NCBI GenBank assembly: GCA_036563245.1
Contig: DATCMU010000029.1
Location: 62,001-126,000, forward strand
Source of the DNA: DATCMU01 sp036563245
Lineage (GTDB): Bacteria; Pseudomonadota; Alphaproteobacteria; Rhizobiales; Devosiaceae
DNA length: 64,000 nt
Direction: 5' to 3'
Made by a program: the position numbers and the translations under genes. Below, piece after piece: positions 53,108 to 61,434 of the stretch (positions within the stretch are counted from its first letter, which is position 1; every line of letters starts with the position of its first letter). Below the pieces are notes generated by a model. The model had not been told where the DNA came from. It was given only the letters and a program-made list of their open reading frames with translations, and did not search any database.

Positions 53108-54769
53108 ATGGCCTACGACTACATCATTACGGGCGGCGGGCCGGCAGGCTCGGTCCTGGCCAACCGGTTGAGCGAAGATGCCGATGTGAGGGTCTTGCTG
53201 CTCGAGGCTGGCGGCACCGACCGGCATCCCTTCTTCCACATGCCCGCCGGTTTCGCCAAGATGACCAAGGGCATCGGCTCGTGGGGCTGGTCGACCGTTC
53301 CGCAGCGCCACATGAAGGGGCGCGTATTGCGCTACACCCAGGCCAAGGTGATCGGCGGCGGTTCCTCGATCAATGCCCAGCTCTACACGCGCGGCAATGC
53401 CCTCGACTACGACGCCTGGGCATCTGATCTCGGATGCGAAGGCTGGAGCTATCGTGAGGTTCTGCCCTATTTCAAGCGCTGCGAGGACAACCAGCGATTT
53501 GCCGACGACTACCACGGTTATGGCGGGCCCCTTGGGGTGTCGATGCCTGCCGCCGCATTGCCCATCTGCGACGCCTATATCCGGGCCGGACAGGAACTCG
53601 GCATTCCCTACAACCACGATTTCAATGGCGCGCGTCAGGCCGGGGTGGGATTCTACCAGCTTACCCAGCGCAACCGGCGGCGGTCATCCGCCGCGACCGC
53701 CTATCTCGCGCCGGTCCGCAACCGGCCCAACCTGACGGTTCGCACCGGCGTCCAGGTCACGCGCGTTCTGGTTGAAAAGGGCCGGGCAATCGGCGTGGAG
53801 ACGGTGCCCACTGGCGGCGGGCACCCGCAGACCGAACGTGCCGAACGCGAGGTCATCGTTTCCTCCGGCGCCATCGGATCGCCCAAGCTGTTGCTGCAGT
53901 CCGGGATCGGTCCGGCCGATCACCTGCGGTCGGTCGGGGTGGACGTTGTGCACGACCTGCCGGGGGTCGGTTCGAACCTTCAGGATCACCTGGACCTGTT
54001 CGTGATCTCCGAATGTACCGGCGACCACACCTATGACAGCTACGCCCGGCTGCACAAGACGCTCTGGGCGGGCCTGCAATATGTCCTGTTCCGGTCCGGG
54101 CCGGTCGCCTCCAGCCTCTTTGAAACCGGAGGGTTCTGGTATGCCGACCCGCAGGCGCCGTCCCCCGATATCCAGTTCCATCTCGGCCTTGGCTCGGGGA
54201 TCGAGGCCGGGGTTGCCCACCTCAACAATCCCGGCGTTACGCTGAATTCCGCCTACCTGCATCCACGCTCCCGGGGCACCGTCCGCCTTAAGTCCGCCGA
54301 TCCCGCCGCCGCGCCGCTCATCGATCCGAACTACTGGTCCGACCCGCACGACCGTGCCATGTCCATCGAAGGCCTGCGCATCGCGCGCGAGATCATGCAG
54401 CAGCCCGCGCTCAGGCCCTACGTGCAATCCGAGGTGCTGCCCGGGCCATCGAAGATGAGCGACGAAGACCTGTTCGAATATGGCTGCGCCCACGCCAAGA
54501 CCGATCACCATCCGGTCGGCACCTGCAAGATGGGCCTCGACGACATGGCCGTGGTGACCCCGGACCTCAAGGTTCGGGGCATCGACGGGTTGAGGGTGTG
54601 CGACAGTTCGGTCATGCCAAGGGTCCCCTCGTGCAATACCAATGGCCCGACCATCATGGTGGGCGAAAAGGGCGCCGACATCATCCGGGGGCTCGATCCG
54701 CTGCCCCCGGTTGTCTTCGCCCATGAACGAAACGACACGCGGCCGCGCGCCCGCGCAGACGTGAGGTAG
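53108..54769 (+). CDS. GMC-family oxidoreductase, choline/alcohol dehydrogenase-like
   Basis: A 553-residue FAD enzyme: DYIITGGGPAGSVLANRLSE (FAD motif), KVIGGGSSINAQLYTRGNAL (GMC signature 1), SSGAIGSPKLLLQSGIGPAD (signature 2), active-site histidine in DHHPVGTCKMG and partner asparagine in CNTNGPTIMVGEKG. It ends with an extra Arg-rich tail of about 20 residues. It belongs to the choline/aliphatic-alcohol dehydrogenase branch, unlike the other GMC enzyme of the operon. AGGAGG lies within the upstream gap before the ATG. No signal peptide. Confidence 0.92.
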   Translation: MAYDYIITGGGPAGSVLANRLSEDADVRVLLLEAGGTDRHPFFHMPAGFAKMTKGIGSWGWSTVPQRHMKGRVLRYTQAKVIGGGSSINAQLYTRGNALDYDAWASDLGCEGWSYREVLPYFKRCEDNQRFADDYHGYGGPLGVSMPAAALPICDAYIRAGQELGIPYNHDFNGARQAGVGFYQLTQRNRRRSSAATAYLAPVRNRPNLTVRTGVQVTRVLVEKGRAIGVETVPTGGGHPQTERAEREVIVSSGAIGSPKLLLQSGIGPADHLRSVGVDVVHDLPGVGSNLQDHLDLFVISECTGDHTYDSYARLHKTLWAGLQYVLFRSGPVASSLFETGGFWYADPQAPSPDIQFHLGLGSGIEAGVAHLNNPGVTLNSAYLHPRSRGTVRLKSADPAAAPLIDPNYWSDPHDRAMSIEGLRIAREIMQQPALRPYVQSEVLPGPSKMSDEDLFEYGCAHAKTDHHPVGTCKMGLDDMAVVTPDLKVRGIDGLRVCDSSVMPRVPSCNTNGPTIMVGEKGADIIRGLDPLPPVVFAHERNDTRPRARADVR

Positions 54770-54774
54770 CAAGG

Positions 54775-55098
54775 ATGATAAGGCACTGCGTCTTCATCAG
54801 GTTTCGCCCGGAAATCGGCAACGCCGAACGCCAGGCGCTGTTCGGCGAAATTGCCGCGCTCAAACCCCGTCTACCCGGCTTCCTTGCCGCCCATGTCGCG
54901 CCGAATACCAGTCCTGAAACGGGCATGGACAAGGGCTATTCCGATGGCTTCATCGTGGATTTCGCCGATGCTTTCGCGCGGGATGCCTATCTCGACGACG
55001 CCGAACACAAAAAGACAGGCGCAAAACTTGTCGCGGCCGCGCAAGGCGGAGTAGAGGGTATCCTGGTTTACGACCTCGAGGTACCGGACCCCACCTGA
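54775..55098 (+). CDS. Dabb (stress-responsive A/B barrel) domain protein
   Basis: A 107-residue small protein of the Dabb ferredoxin-like barrel family: MIRHCVFIRFRPEIGNAERQ, the Leu/Pro segment LKPRLPGFLAAHVAPN, and YSDGFIVDFADAFARDAYLD followed by a His. Such proteins work as small enzymes (cyclases, lyases) or as partners in catabolic operons. It shares one base with the start of the glycerate kinase gene. The role in this pathway is unknown. Confidence 0.85.
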   Translation: MIRHCVFIRFRPEIGNAERQALFGEIAALKPRLPGFLAAHVAPNTSPETGMDKGYSDGFIVDFADAFARDAYLDDAEHKKTGAKLVAAAQGGVEGILVYDLEVPDPT

Positions 55099-56360
55099 TG
55101 CTGCTGGCGCCGCGCGCATTTCTTCATTCCCTGTTCGATGCCGCGGTGGCTGCCGCACAGCCCGGTCCCGCCGTTGCGGCCAACCTGCCGCAAAGGCCAA
55201 AGGGGCGAACCATCGTCATTGGCGCCGGAAAAGCGTCTGCCCAGATGGCGCGCGCGTTCGAGCAGGCATGGGATGGTCCGATCGAGGGTTTGGTCGTGAC
55301 GCGTTATGGCTATGCCTGCCCTTGCGAGCGGATAGAAATCGTGGAGGCGGCACATCCGGTCCCCGACGCCTCGGGACTGGCTGCGGCCGCGCGCCTGAAG
55401 AAGCTGGTGTCCGGACTGACCGCGGACGATCTCGTCGTGGCGCTGATCTCGGGTGGGGGATCCGCGCTTCTGCCCGCGCCCGCGGGCGGATTGACGCTGG
55501 CCGACGAGATCGCGCTCAACGAGGCGCTGCTCGCGTCCGGAGCGCCGATCGGCGCCATGAACGCGGTCAGAAAGCAGATTTCGACCATCAAGGGTGGAAG
55601 GCTGGCGGCGCTCGCCGCGCCAGCGCGCGTGGTCTCTCTGGTGATTTCCGACGTGCCCGGAGACGATCCGGCGGCGGTGGCCTCGGGGCCGACCGTACCA
55701 GACGAAACGACACGGCAGGAGGCCCGCGACATCGTCGCGCGCTATCGCATGGCCTTGCCGCCGGCAGTGGGCGCGCTGATCGCGGGGGACGCCAACCTCC
55801 CACCGCACCCCAGTGACGGGGTTTTCGCGCGCAACGAGGTCAAGGTGATTGCCTCGGCGGCGCGCTCGCTCGAGGCCGCGGCCGAAGTGGCGGCGCAACA
55901 TGGCGTTGCCGCCGCAATCCTCTCCGATGCCATCGAGGGCGAAGCACGCGATGTCGGGCAGGTGCATGCCGCGCTGGCGCGGGAAGTCGCGCTGCGCGAC
56001 CGCCCGTTCAAGAAGCCCGTGGTCATGATATCCGGCGGGGAGACGACCGTGACCCTGCGCGGCAAGGGCAAGGGCGGACGCAATACCGAATTCCTTTTGT
56101 CGCTTGCGCTCAATATCCAGGGACAGGCCGGCATCCATGCCATTGCCGGGGATACCGACGGGATCGATGGGTCCGAGGACAATGCCGGCGGGTTTGTTGA
56201 CGCCACCACGGCCGATCGCCTGCGTGCGGCCGGCCGCGATCCTCAGGCCATGCTGGCCGACAACGATGCGTGGTCGGCGTTCTCGGCCATCGGCGATCTG
56301 CTCGTGACCGGTCCGACCGGCACCAATGTCAACGATTTCCGCGCCGTGTTGATTGTCTGA
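55098..56360 (+). CDS. glycerate 2-kinase (GckA/TtuD, MOFRL type)
   Basis: A 420-residue cytoplasmic kinase that makes 2-phosphoglycerate from glycerate and ATP. Family features: TIVIGAGKASAQMARAFEQ, ALISGGGSALLPAPAGGLTL, NAVRKQISTIKGGRLAALA, SDVPGDDPAAVASGPTVPD, and the MOFRL domain with VMISGGETTVTLRGKGKGGR and AGDTDGIDGSEDNAGGF. The ATG shares a base with the previous stop (TGATG). As the last gene of the LacI-led operon it indicates that the pathway releases glycerate, or hydroxypyruvate/tartronate semialdehyde that is reduced to it (inference). Confidence 0.93.
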   Translation: MLLAPRAFLHSLFDAAVAAAQPGPAVAANLPQRPKGRTIVIGAGKASAQMARAFEQAWDGPIEGLVVTRYGYACPCERIEIVEAAHPVPDASGLAAAARLKKLVSGLTADDLVVALISGGGSALLPAPAGGLTLADEIALNEALLASGAPIGAMNAVRKQISTIKGGRLAALAAPARVVSLVISDVPGDDPAAVASGPTVPDETTRQEARDIVARYRMALPPAVGALIAGDANLPPHPSDGVFARNEVKVIASAARSLEAAAEVAAQHGVAAAILSDAIEGEARDVGQVHAALAREVALRDRPFKKPVVMISGGETTVTLRGKGKGGRNTEFLLSLALNIQGQAGIHAIAGDTDGIDGSEDNAGGFVDATTADRLRAAGRDPQAMLADNDAWSAFSAIGDLLVTGPTGTNVNDFRAVLIV

Positions 56361-56375
56361 AGACCGCCTGACAGC

Positions 56376-57227
56376 CTATTCGTGCCGTGCGGCAAAGGAA
56401 CCTGCGGCGAGTTCGACGATCTCGGCGGTAACCTCCTCCTGGCGCACCTGGTTGGCGGTGTTGCGCAACTCACCGAGCTTGTGCTCGATATTGTTGCCCG
56501 CCGCGCTCATGGCCTCGAGCCGTGCGTTATTCTCCGCCGCAAAACTGTGCATCGCCGCCATGCACAGTTCGGCATAGACATATTCGGCGGTGAGTTGTTC
56601 CAGAAGCGTCTGCGCATCGACGCTGATCAGCGGCGGTTCGGTGAGCGGCGCGCGGCCGAACTGCTGCGTGTCGAGCGGCAGAAGTGAAATCCTGCGCACC
56701 GTGACCCGTCGCATTTCATCAAGCGCGGGGTAGATCACGCCCACCCTGCCGGCCCCGCTGTCCGACATCCGCTCGTAAAGTGCAGAGGCCACGCGGTCGG
56801 CCACCGCCACGACCCCGTTCACCTGGCTGGCCATCGAGCCCGACCAGTCCGCCCGCGTCCCCCGTTCCTGTGCAATGGCATTGCCACGCGTCCCCACCAG
56901 CATCACCTCGGCCGCCCCGATGTGATCGGCGGCGGCGTCCAGCACCAGTTCGCTGAATGCGCCGGCAAAGCCATGCTCGGCGCAAAACAGGACGAGCACC
57001 TCGCGCTCCTCGCCATCGGCCGGGCGCACGGCGTCGATATCCGGCGACAGGGCCACCGCTTCGGCAATCGCCCGCGCGACCACGCCGGAATAGGCCTCGA
57101 TGGGTTCAAGCAGTTCCCGGCTCTGCTGGGCGCGAGAGGCCGCGATGCCGCGCATGGCCAGAACCACGCTGTCGAGCTGGCGCATGTTTTCGATGCGATT
57201 GGAGATGTCGACAAGTTTTTCGCTCAT
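56376..57227 (-). CDS. atpG: N-ATPase subunit gamma
   Basis: A 283-residue central-stalk subunit of a second-type F1Fo ATPase (N-ATPase). The N-terminal helix contains DISNRIENMRQLDSVVLAMR and the C-terminal one LCMAAMHSFAAENNARLEAM and LRNTANQVRQEEVTAEIVEL, the coiled coil turning in the alpha-beta ring. Divergent from housekeeping gamma, as usual for this family. Start overlaps the alpha stop (ATGA). Last gene of atpDCQRBEFAG; its stop converges on the glycerate kinase gene. Confidence 0.9.
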   Translation of the reverse strand: MSEKLVDISNRIENMRQLDSVVLAMRGIAASRAQQSRELLEPIEAYSGVVARAIAEAVALSPDIDAVRPADGEEREVLVLFCAEHGFAGAFSELVLDAAADHIGAAEVMLVGTRGNAIAQERGTRADWSGSMASQVNGVVAVADRVASALYERMSDSGAGRVGVIYPALDEMRRVTVRRISLLPLDTQQFGRAPLTEPPLISVDAQTLLEQLTAEYVYAELCMAAMHSFAAENNARLEAMSAAGNNIEHKLGELRNTANQVRQEEVTAEIVELAAGSFAARHE

Positions 57228-58780
57228 TCGGCCACCGTCTCCGCGGTGCCCGCCGCGCCCGTTGCCTGGGGATCGGGCGCGCCGGCGACCCGGCGTACCA
57301 GCGCCGCCAGTTGTGCGCGCTGCGCGGGTTCGATCTTGCCGCTTTCCTCTATGCTTGCGACGAGTTCCCCGGCCTCGCTCGCCAGTTGCGCGCCAAGGGC
57401 CTTGCGGAATGCCGCGATGCGATCGAGCGCCAAATCGTCGAGAAGCCCGTCGCGCAGCGCGATGGCGAGCGCCACCTCCTCCGCCAGCCCCAACGGCTGG
57501 TACTGGGGTTGCGACAGGAGCGCCCGGATCCGTTCGCCATGGGCGATCTGCCGGCCGACGCGCTGGTCGGTCATGCCCCCGAAGCGCGTGAACACTTCGA
57601 GTTCGAGGAATTGCGCATAGGACAGGCGAAGGTCGTCCGATTCCTGGCGCAGCGCCGGCGCCTGTGTCTTGCCCCCGACCCGGCTGACGCTCTTGCCCAC
57701 ATCGACGGCCGGCTTGTGACCCTCCTGGAACAGCTTGGTGTCGAGCACGATCTGCCCGTCGGTGATCGAAATCAGGTTGGTGGGGATATAGGCGGATAGA
57801 TTGCTCGCGTCCGTTTCGGCAATCGGCAGGGCTGTCAGCGTGCCGCCGCCAAGTTCCGCCGAAAGGCGCGTCGCCCGCTCCAGAAGGCGCGAATGCGCAT
57901 AGAACACGTCGCCCGGATAGGCCTCGCGGCCCGGCGGCTGCCGGGTCAGCAGCGCCAGTTCGCGGTGCGTTGCGGCGTGCTTGCTCAGGTCGTCGATCAC
58001 GATCAGCGCGTGCTGGCCGTTGTCGCGGAAATATTCCGCGATGGTCATGCCCGCGTAAGGCGCGATCCACTGCAATCCCGCCGGAGCCGAGGATGGCGCC
58101 ACGACGAATATCGTTCGCTGGTCCGCGCCGGCGCGCCGGACAGCGTCGATCACCCGGCGCACCGAAGACGATCTCTGGCCGACCGCCACGTAGATGGAAA
58201 CGATGTCCGAGCGCTTCTGGTTGATGATGCAGTCGGTGGCCAGCGCCGTCTTGCCGGTCACCCGGTCGCCGATGATCAATTCGCGTTGCCCGCGCCCGAG
58301 CGCGAACAGGGAATCCACGACCAGGATCCCGGTCTGCACGGGACTGACCACATTGTCGCGCGCAATGATTGGCGGAGCGGCCCTTTCGATGGGGTCGAAA
58401 TGTTCGGCCCGTATCGGTCCCTTGTCATCGAGCGGGCGTCCCAGAGGGTCGACGACGCGGCCCAGAAGGTGCGGCCCCACCGGTACGCGCACCACTTCGC
58501 CGGTGCGCTCGACCCCGAAACCCGCCTCCAGCGTCTCCGAGGCGTCCAGAAGCACGCAGCCCACTTCCTCCGGATCGAGCGTGTGGGCAAAACCCATTAT
58601 CCCGCCCTCGAAGCGCAGCAATTCGTTGAGCCGTACGCGCGGCAACCCGGAGACGAAGGCCACGCCGTCGCCAAGCGATTCCACCCGGCCCGTCTCGCTC
58701 AGGCTTGCCGCCAGCGGGGTCTCGCGCACCGTCTTGCGGGCTTTCGCCAGCCAGTCGTCAAGAGGTTTGGGGCGATCCAT
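57224..58780 (-). CDS. atpA: N-ATPase subunit alpha
   Basis: A 518-residue nucleotide-binding subunit. The P-loop is GDRVTGKT at 171-178 (Val in place of the usual Gln); IYVAVGQRSSSVRRVIDAV, DDLSKHAATHRELALLTRQP and the arginine-finger region YIPTNLISITDGQIVLDTKL are present. ATG at 58780 is chosen because GGAGG lies 5 bases before it; this overlaps the end of atpF by 23 bp. An upstream in-frame ATG would lengthen the overlap without a better ribosome site. Confidence 0.94.
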   Translation of the reverse strand: MDRPKPLDDWLAKARKTVRETPLAASLSETGRVESLGDGVAFVSGLPRVRLNELLRFEGGIMGFAHTLDPEEVGCVLLDASETLEAGFGVERTGEVVRVPVGPHLLGRVVDPLGRPLDDKGPIRAEHFDPIERAAPPIIARDNVVSPVQTGILVVDSLFALGRGQRELIIGDRVTGKTALATDCIINQKRSDIVSIYVAVGQRSSSVRRVIDAVRRAGADQRTIFVVAPSSAPAGLQWIAPYAGMTIAEYFRDNGQHALIVIDDLSKHAATHRELALLTRQPPGREAYPGDVFYAHSRLLERATRLSAELGGGTLTALPIAETDASNLSAYIPTNLISITDGQIVLDTKLFQEGHKPAVDVGKSVSRVGGKTQAPALRQESDDLRLSYAQFLELEVFTRFGGMTDQRVGRQIAHGERIRALLSQPQYQPLGLAEEVALAIALRDGLLDDLALDRIAAFRKALGAQLASEAGELVASIEESGKIEPAQRAQLAALVRRVAGAPDPQATGAAGTAETVAE

Positions 58781-59519
58781 CGCTGCCTCCCAGGTCATGC
58801 CTGATGTGTTCGAGGTCGGCTCGCCAGTTGCGTCGCAACACCACGTCGCCGCCCGTGATCTCGAAACCGGCGACAAGCCCGGGATCGATGGAATAGTCTA
58901 TCGAGGCCACCGAACCGAAGGTTTGGGCCAGCGCGGCCTCGAAGGTCTTGCGGTCTTGCTCGTCGAGCGCCTCGGCGGTCGTCACCTTGAGGCCGGAACT
59001 GACCGCGGCCGCGCGCAGCAACTCGCGGCGCTTCTCGGGCAAGCTTGCGTAGCTTGCCGGCAGGTCCCTGACTAGCGCCAGGTTGACCGCGCCGTCAGGC
59101 ACGGCGATCAGCAGCCGGCGTGCGATGTCGAGAGCCAGCGCCCCGGCCTTGTCCGTCATGGCCCGTTCCGCCTCCGCCAGATCGTGCTGCCGTGCCGCTT
59201 CGGCCGCAGTCTTCGCGCGTTCCAGCTCCGCCTGCGCATCCGCGATCAGCCTGCGTCTGTCGGCTTCGGCTTCGGAATGGGCCTGCTGCACAATCCTCTC
59301 GCGTTCGTCCTTGAAGCCCTGGCGTGTGCTGGCGATATCCGCCAGTTCGGCCCTGGCCTTGTCCCGCGCTGCCTCCGCCTCCGCCAGCATCGCCGCAGCG
59401 GTCCGCTGGCGGCGGTCGATGATCCCGGCGACCGGCCGGAACAGGAAGCGTCCAAGGATATAGACGAGGATGAGGACGTTGACCGTCTGAAGGCCGAGCG
59501 TCCACCAGTCAATGGTCAT
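58758..59519 (-). CDS. atpF: N-ATPase subunit b with delta-like C-terminal domain
   Basis: A 253-residue peripheral-stalk subunit, much longer than the usual 160. One membrane helix (about 6-28; LQTVNVLILVYILGRFLF), a long Ala/Glu/Arg coiled coil (about 35-135), and a C-terminal part with DPGLVAGFEITGGDVVL and LEHIRHDLG, which matches the end of subunit delta. The operon has no separate delta gene, so this fusion supplies it, as in other N-ATPases. It begins 13 bp after the c-subunit stop. Confidence 0.92.
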   Translation of the reverse strand: MTIDWWTLGLQTVNVLILVYILGRFLFRPVAGIIDRRQRTAAAMLAEAEAARDKARAELADIASTRQGFKDERERIVQQAHSEAEADRRRLIADAQAELERAKTAAEAARQHDLAEAERAMTDKAGALALDIARRLLIAVPDGAVNLALVRDLPASYASLPEKRRELLRAAAVSSGLKVTTAEALDEQDRKTFEAALAQTFGSVASIDYSIDPGLVAGFEITGGDVVLRRNWRADLEHIRHDLGGSDGSPQTS

Positions 59520-59532
59520 GAAAGATGCTGTC

Positions 59533-59778
59533 CTAGTGCACGAACGGATTGGCGAACAAGACGAGCAGTGCGATCACCAGGCAGTAGATCGCCATGGTCT
59601 CGATCATCGCCAACCCCACGAAAAGGGTGCGCGAGATTGTACCGGCGGCCTCCGGCTGGCGGGCGATGGCATCCATCGCGGCCGCCACGGCACGCCCTTC
59701 GCCCAGTCCCGGCCCGATGGCTCCAAGTCCCACCGCCACCGCGGCGGCGGCCACACTCGTCATTTGCACAAGATCCAT
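59533..59778 (-). CDS. atpE: N-ATPase subunit c (ion-binding ring)
   Basis: An 81-residue hairpin of two membrane helices. The conserved carboxylate is E60 in AMIETMAIYC, and the first helix carries E27 in GPGLGEGRAV. Aligned to the Na+ site of sodium-driven c subunits, E27 stands at the usual Gln, T61 at Ser, M62 at Thr and Y65 at Tyr. The polar loop is ARQPEA. This is the N-ATPase pattern with two carboxylates; the coupling ion may be Na+ but the altered ligands leave it open. AGGAGC lies 7 bases before the ATG. Confidence 0.93.
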   Translation of the reverse strand: MDLVQMTSVAAAAVAVGLGAIGPGLGEGRAVAAAMDAIARQPEAAGTISRTLFVGLAMIETMAIYCLVIALLVLFANPFVH

Positions 59779-59782
59779 GGAA

Positions 59783-60469
59783 CTAGCTCCTTTTCTCGTT
59801 CGCTTGCCCGGTTTCGCCCCCAAGGGCGCTTCCGATGTAAACCATTGATAGAACGGCAAAAATATAGGCCTGAATCGCGCCGGTCAGCAGATCGAGCGCC
59901 ATGAGCGGAATCGGCACGAACAGCCCCGCCAGCGAAAGCACCACGCCGATGATGAACACGCCGCTCATCACGTTGCCGAACAGGCGGATGGTCATCGAGA
60001 ACGAGCGCGTGAAGCTCTCCGCGATGTTGAGCGGCAACATGATCAGGCTGGGTTGGGCGAAGCTCCTCAGGTATCCGCCCATGCCCTGTTGGCGGATACC
60101 GAAATAGATGGAGGCAAAGAACACGATGCCCGCCAGGGCGATATCGGTTTCAAGATGCGCCGTGGGCGGTTCCATTCCCGGCACCATGGACGACCAGTTG
60201 GCAAACAGGATGAAGAAGAAGATCGTGCCGATCAGGGCGCGGAACCGCGCGGCGGGCGCGCGCATGGTTTCCACTATCTGTGCATCGACCGCGCCGATCA
60301 GCAATTCGAGCGCGGCCTGCCGGCGGTTGGGCTTCAGCTTCAGGCCGCGCGTCAGGGCGATGCTGCCGAGTATGAGCGCCGCCATGACGATCCAGGTTGT
60401 CACGACGGGGGTAGTGACCGGAATGGGGCCGATAAGGAAAAGGACTTCGGTGGTCAGGGGCGACTGCAT
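59783..60469 (-). CDS. atpB: N-ATPase subunit a
   Basis: A 228-residue membrane subunit forming the ion half-channels next to the c ring. The essential arginine R162 lies in SMTIRLFGNVMSG; the last helices include LMALDLLTGAIQAYIFAVL. It is shorter than housekeeping subunit a (about 250-270), normal for N-ATPases. ATG lies 4 bp after atpR; atpE follows after 4 bp. Confidence 0.93.
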   Translation of the reverse strand: MQSPLTTEVLFLIGPIPVTTPVVTTWIVMAALILGSIALTRGLKLKPNRRQAALELLIGAVDAQIVETMRAPAARFRALIGTIFFFILFANWSSMVPGMEPPTAHLETDIALAGIVFFASIYFGIRQQGMGGYLRSFAQPSLIMLPLNIAESFTRSFSMTIRLFGNVMSGVFIIGVVLSLAGLFVPIPLMALDLLTGAIQAYIFAVLSMVYIGSALGGETGQANEKRS

Positions 60470-60473
60470 GGGA

Positions 60474-60734
60474 TCACCCCCTGTACCGGCGCAGCACGAT
60501 GGCGCGCACGATCATCAGCCCGATGAAACAGGCGATTAACGGCAGGGCCCCTTGCGTGACGGCGAGACCCAGCGCGGCGGCCAGGATGGCGAAGCGCACG
60601 AAAGGCGCAACCAGCGCGGTGAGAAATGCGTAGCCGAGCAGGGCCCGCACGTGCCAGCGCAGGGCCGCATAATAGAGCAGGCCCGCCAGCACGCCGAGCG
60701 CAAGGCACCATAAGATTGTCAGGGCTTCGGTCAT
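60474..60734 (-). CDS. atpR: N-ATPase accessory subunit AtpR
   Basis: An 86-residue membrane protein with three helices and conserved charged residues (LYYAALRWHVRAL, PFVRFAILAAALGLAV, MIVRAIVLRR). AtpR occurs only in N-ATPase operons and is thought to help assembly or ion specificity of the c ring. ATG at 60734 overlaps the atpQ stop (ATGA); an upstream in-frame ATG would lie within atpQ. Confidence 0.88.
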   Translation of the reverse strand: MTEALTILWCLALGVLAGLLYYAALRWHVRALLGYAFLTALVAPFVRFAILAAALGLAVTQGALPLIACFIGLMIVRAIVLRRYRG

Positions 60735-61015
60735 GAATCGTGCATCCATCTCCACGCCGACCAGAACCCCAGGGCAACGCCCGCGACCAGCAGGCCCGCC
60801 GCCCAGAACACTCCGGTATCGAATCTCTGGTCCAGCCAGCGCCCTGCGAACATGCCCACCAGCGTCGGCGTCACGATGATCCAGCCCAGAACGCCGATTT
60901 GCGCCAGTTGGCGCCCAACCGACGGCTCGCCCTCCGCGCGCGCCTTGCGCAGCCGGTCGAGGCGGGCCCTGATGCCCTCGACGAAACCATCGGGTTCCTT
61001 TTGTGGCGCGCTCAT
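60731..61015 (-). CDS. atpQ: N-ATPase accessory subunit AtpQ (AtpI-like)
   Basis: A 94-residue protein with a charged N-terminal third (GIRARLDRLRKARAEGEPSV) and two membrane helices (IGVLGWIIVTPTLVGMFAGR and the following hydrophobic segment). It has the AtpI/AtpQ layout found between epsilon and atpR in N-ATPase operons. Both ends overlap neighbours by ATGA. Confidence 0.88.
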   Translation of the reverse strand: MSAPQKEPDGFVEGIRARLDRLRKARAEGEPSVGRQLAQIGVLGWIIVTPTLVGMFAGRWLDQRFDTGVFWAAGLLVAGVALGFWSAWRWMHDS

Positions 61016-61434
61016 GCTCCGCCTCCGGCGCCCGGTTGCCGGTCGGGCCGCAGGTGCTCCATGATCCGCCGGATCGCGGAAGCCTGCAGCTTCATGCTTT
61101 CCGCCCTGGCGGTGCGCTCGTCTTCCTGGCTCTGGCGAAACCGCGTCAGGATCGCGGTTTCAAGCCGGTCGAAATCGTCGTCCACCACCGCCTCGCGGGT
61201 GGCGACCTCCACCGCATTGCCGCCTGAAACGCTGAGCACGCCCCGCTTGAGCGCGCAATAATGGGCCACGCCGTCCGTCCCTTCCCATTTCAGTATCGAA
61301 ATGCTGAGCACTGCCAGCAGGTCGGCATGACCATCGAGAATCCCGAAGGAGCCGCTTGGATCTTCCGCGCGCACCGACCGGGCGTCGGCGATGTCGGCAA
61401 CCACGGATGTCGGCGTGGTGATCAGCAGCCTCAT
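61012..61434 (-). CDS. atpC: N-ATPase subunit epsilon
   Basis: A 140-residue epsilon subunit: beta-sandwich N-terminal domain (MRLLITTPTSVVADIADARS, RAEDPSGSFGILDGHADLLA) and a helical C-terminal part (about 90-140). Start ATG at 61434 overlaps the beta stop (ATGA). It connects gamma with the c ring and may inhibit ATP hydrolysis. Confidence 0.9.
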   Translation of the reverse strand: MRLLITTPTSVVADIADARSVRAEDPSGSFGILDGHADLLAVLSISILKWEGTDGVAHYCALKRGVLSVSGGNAVEVATREAVVDDDFDRLETAILTRFRQSQEDERTARAESMKLQASAIRRIMEHLRPDRQPGAGGGA

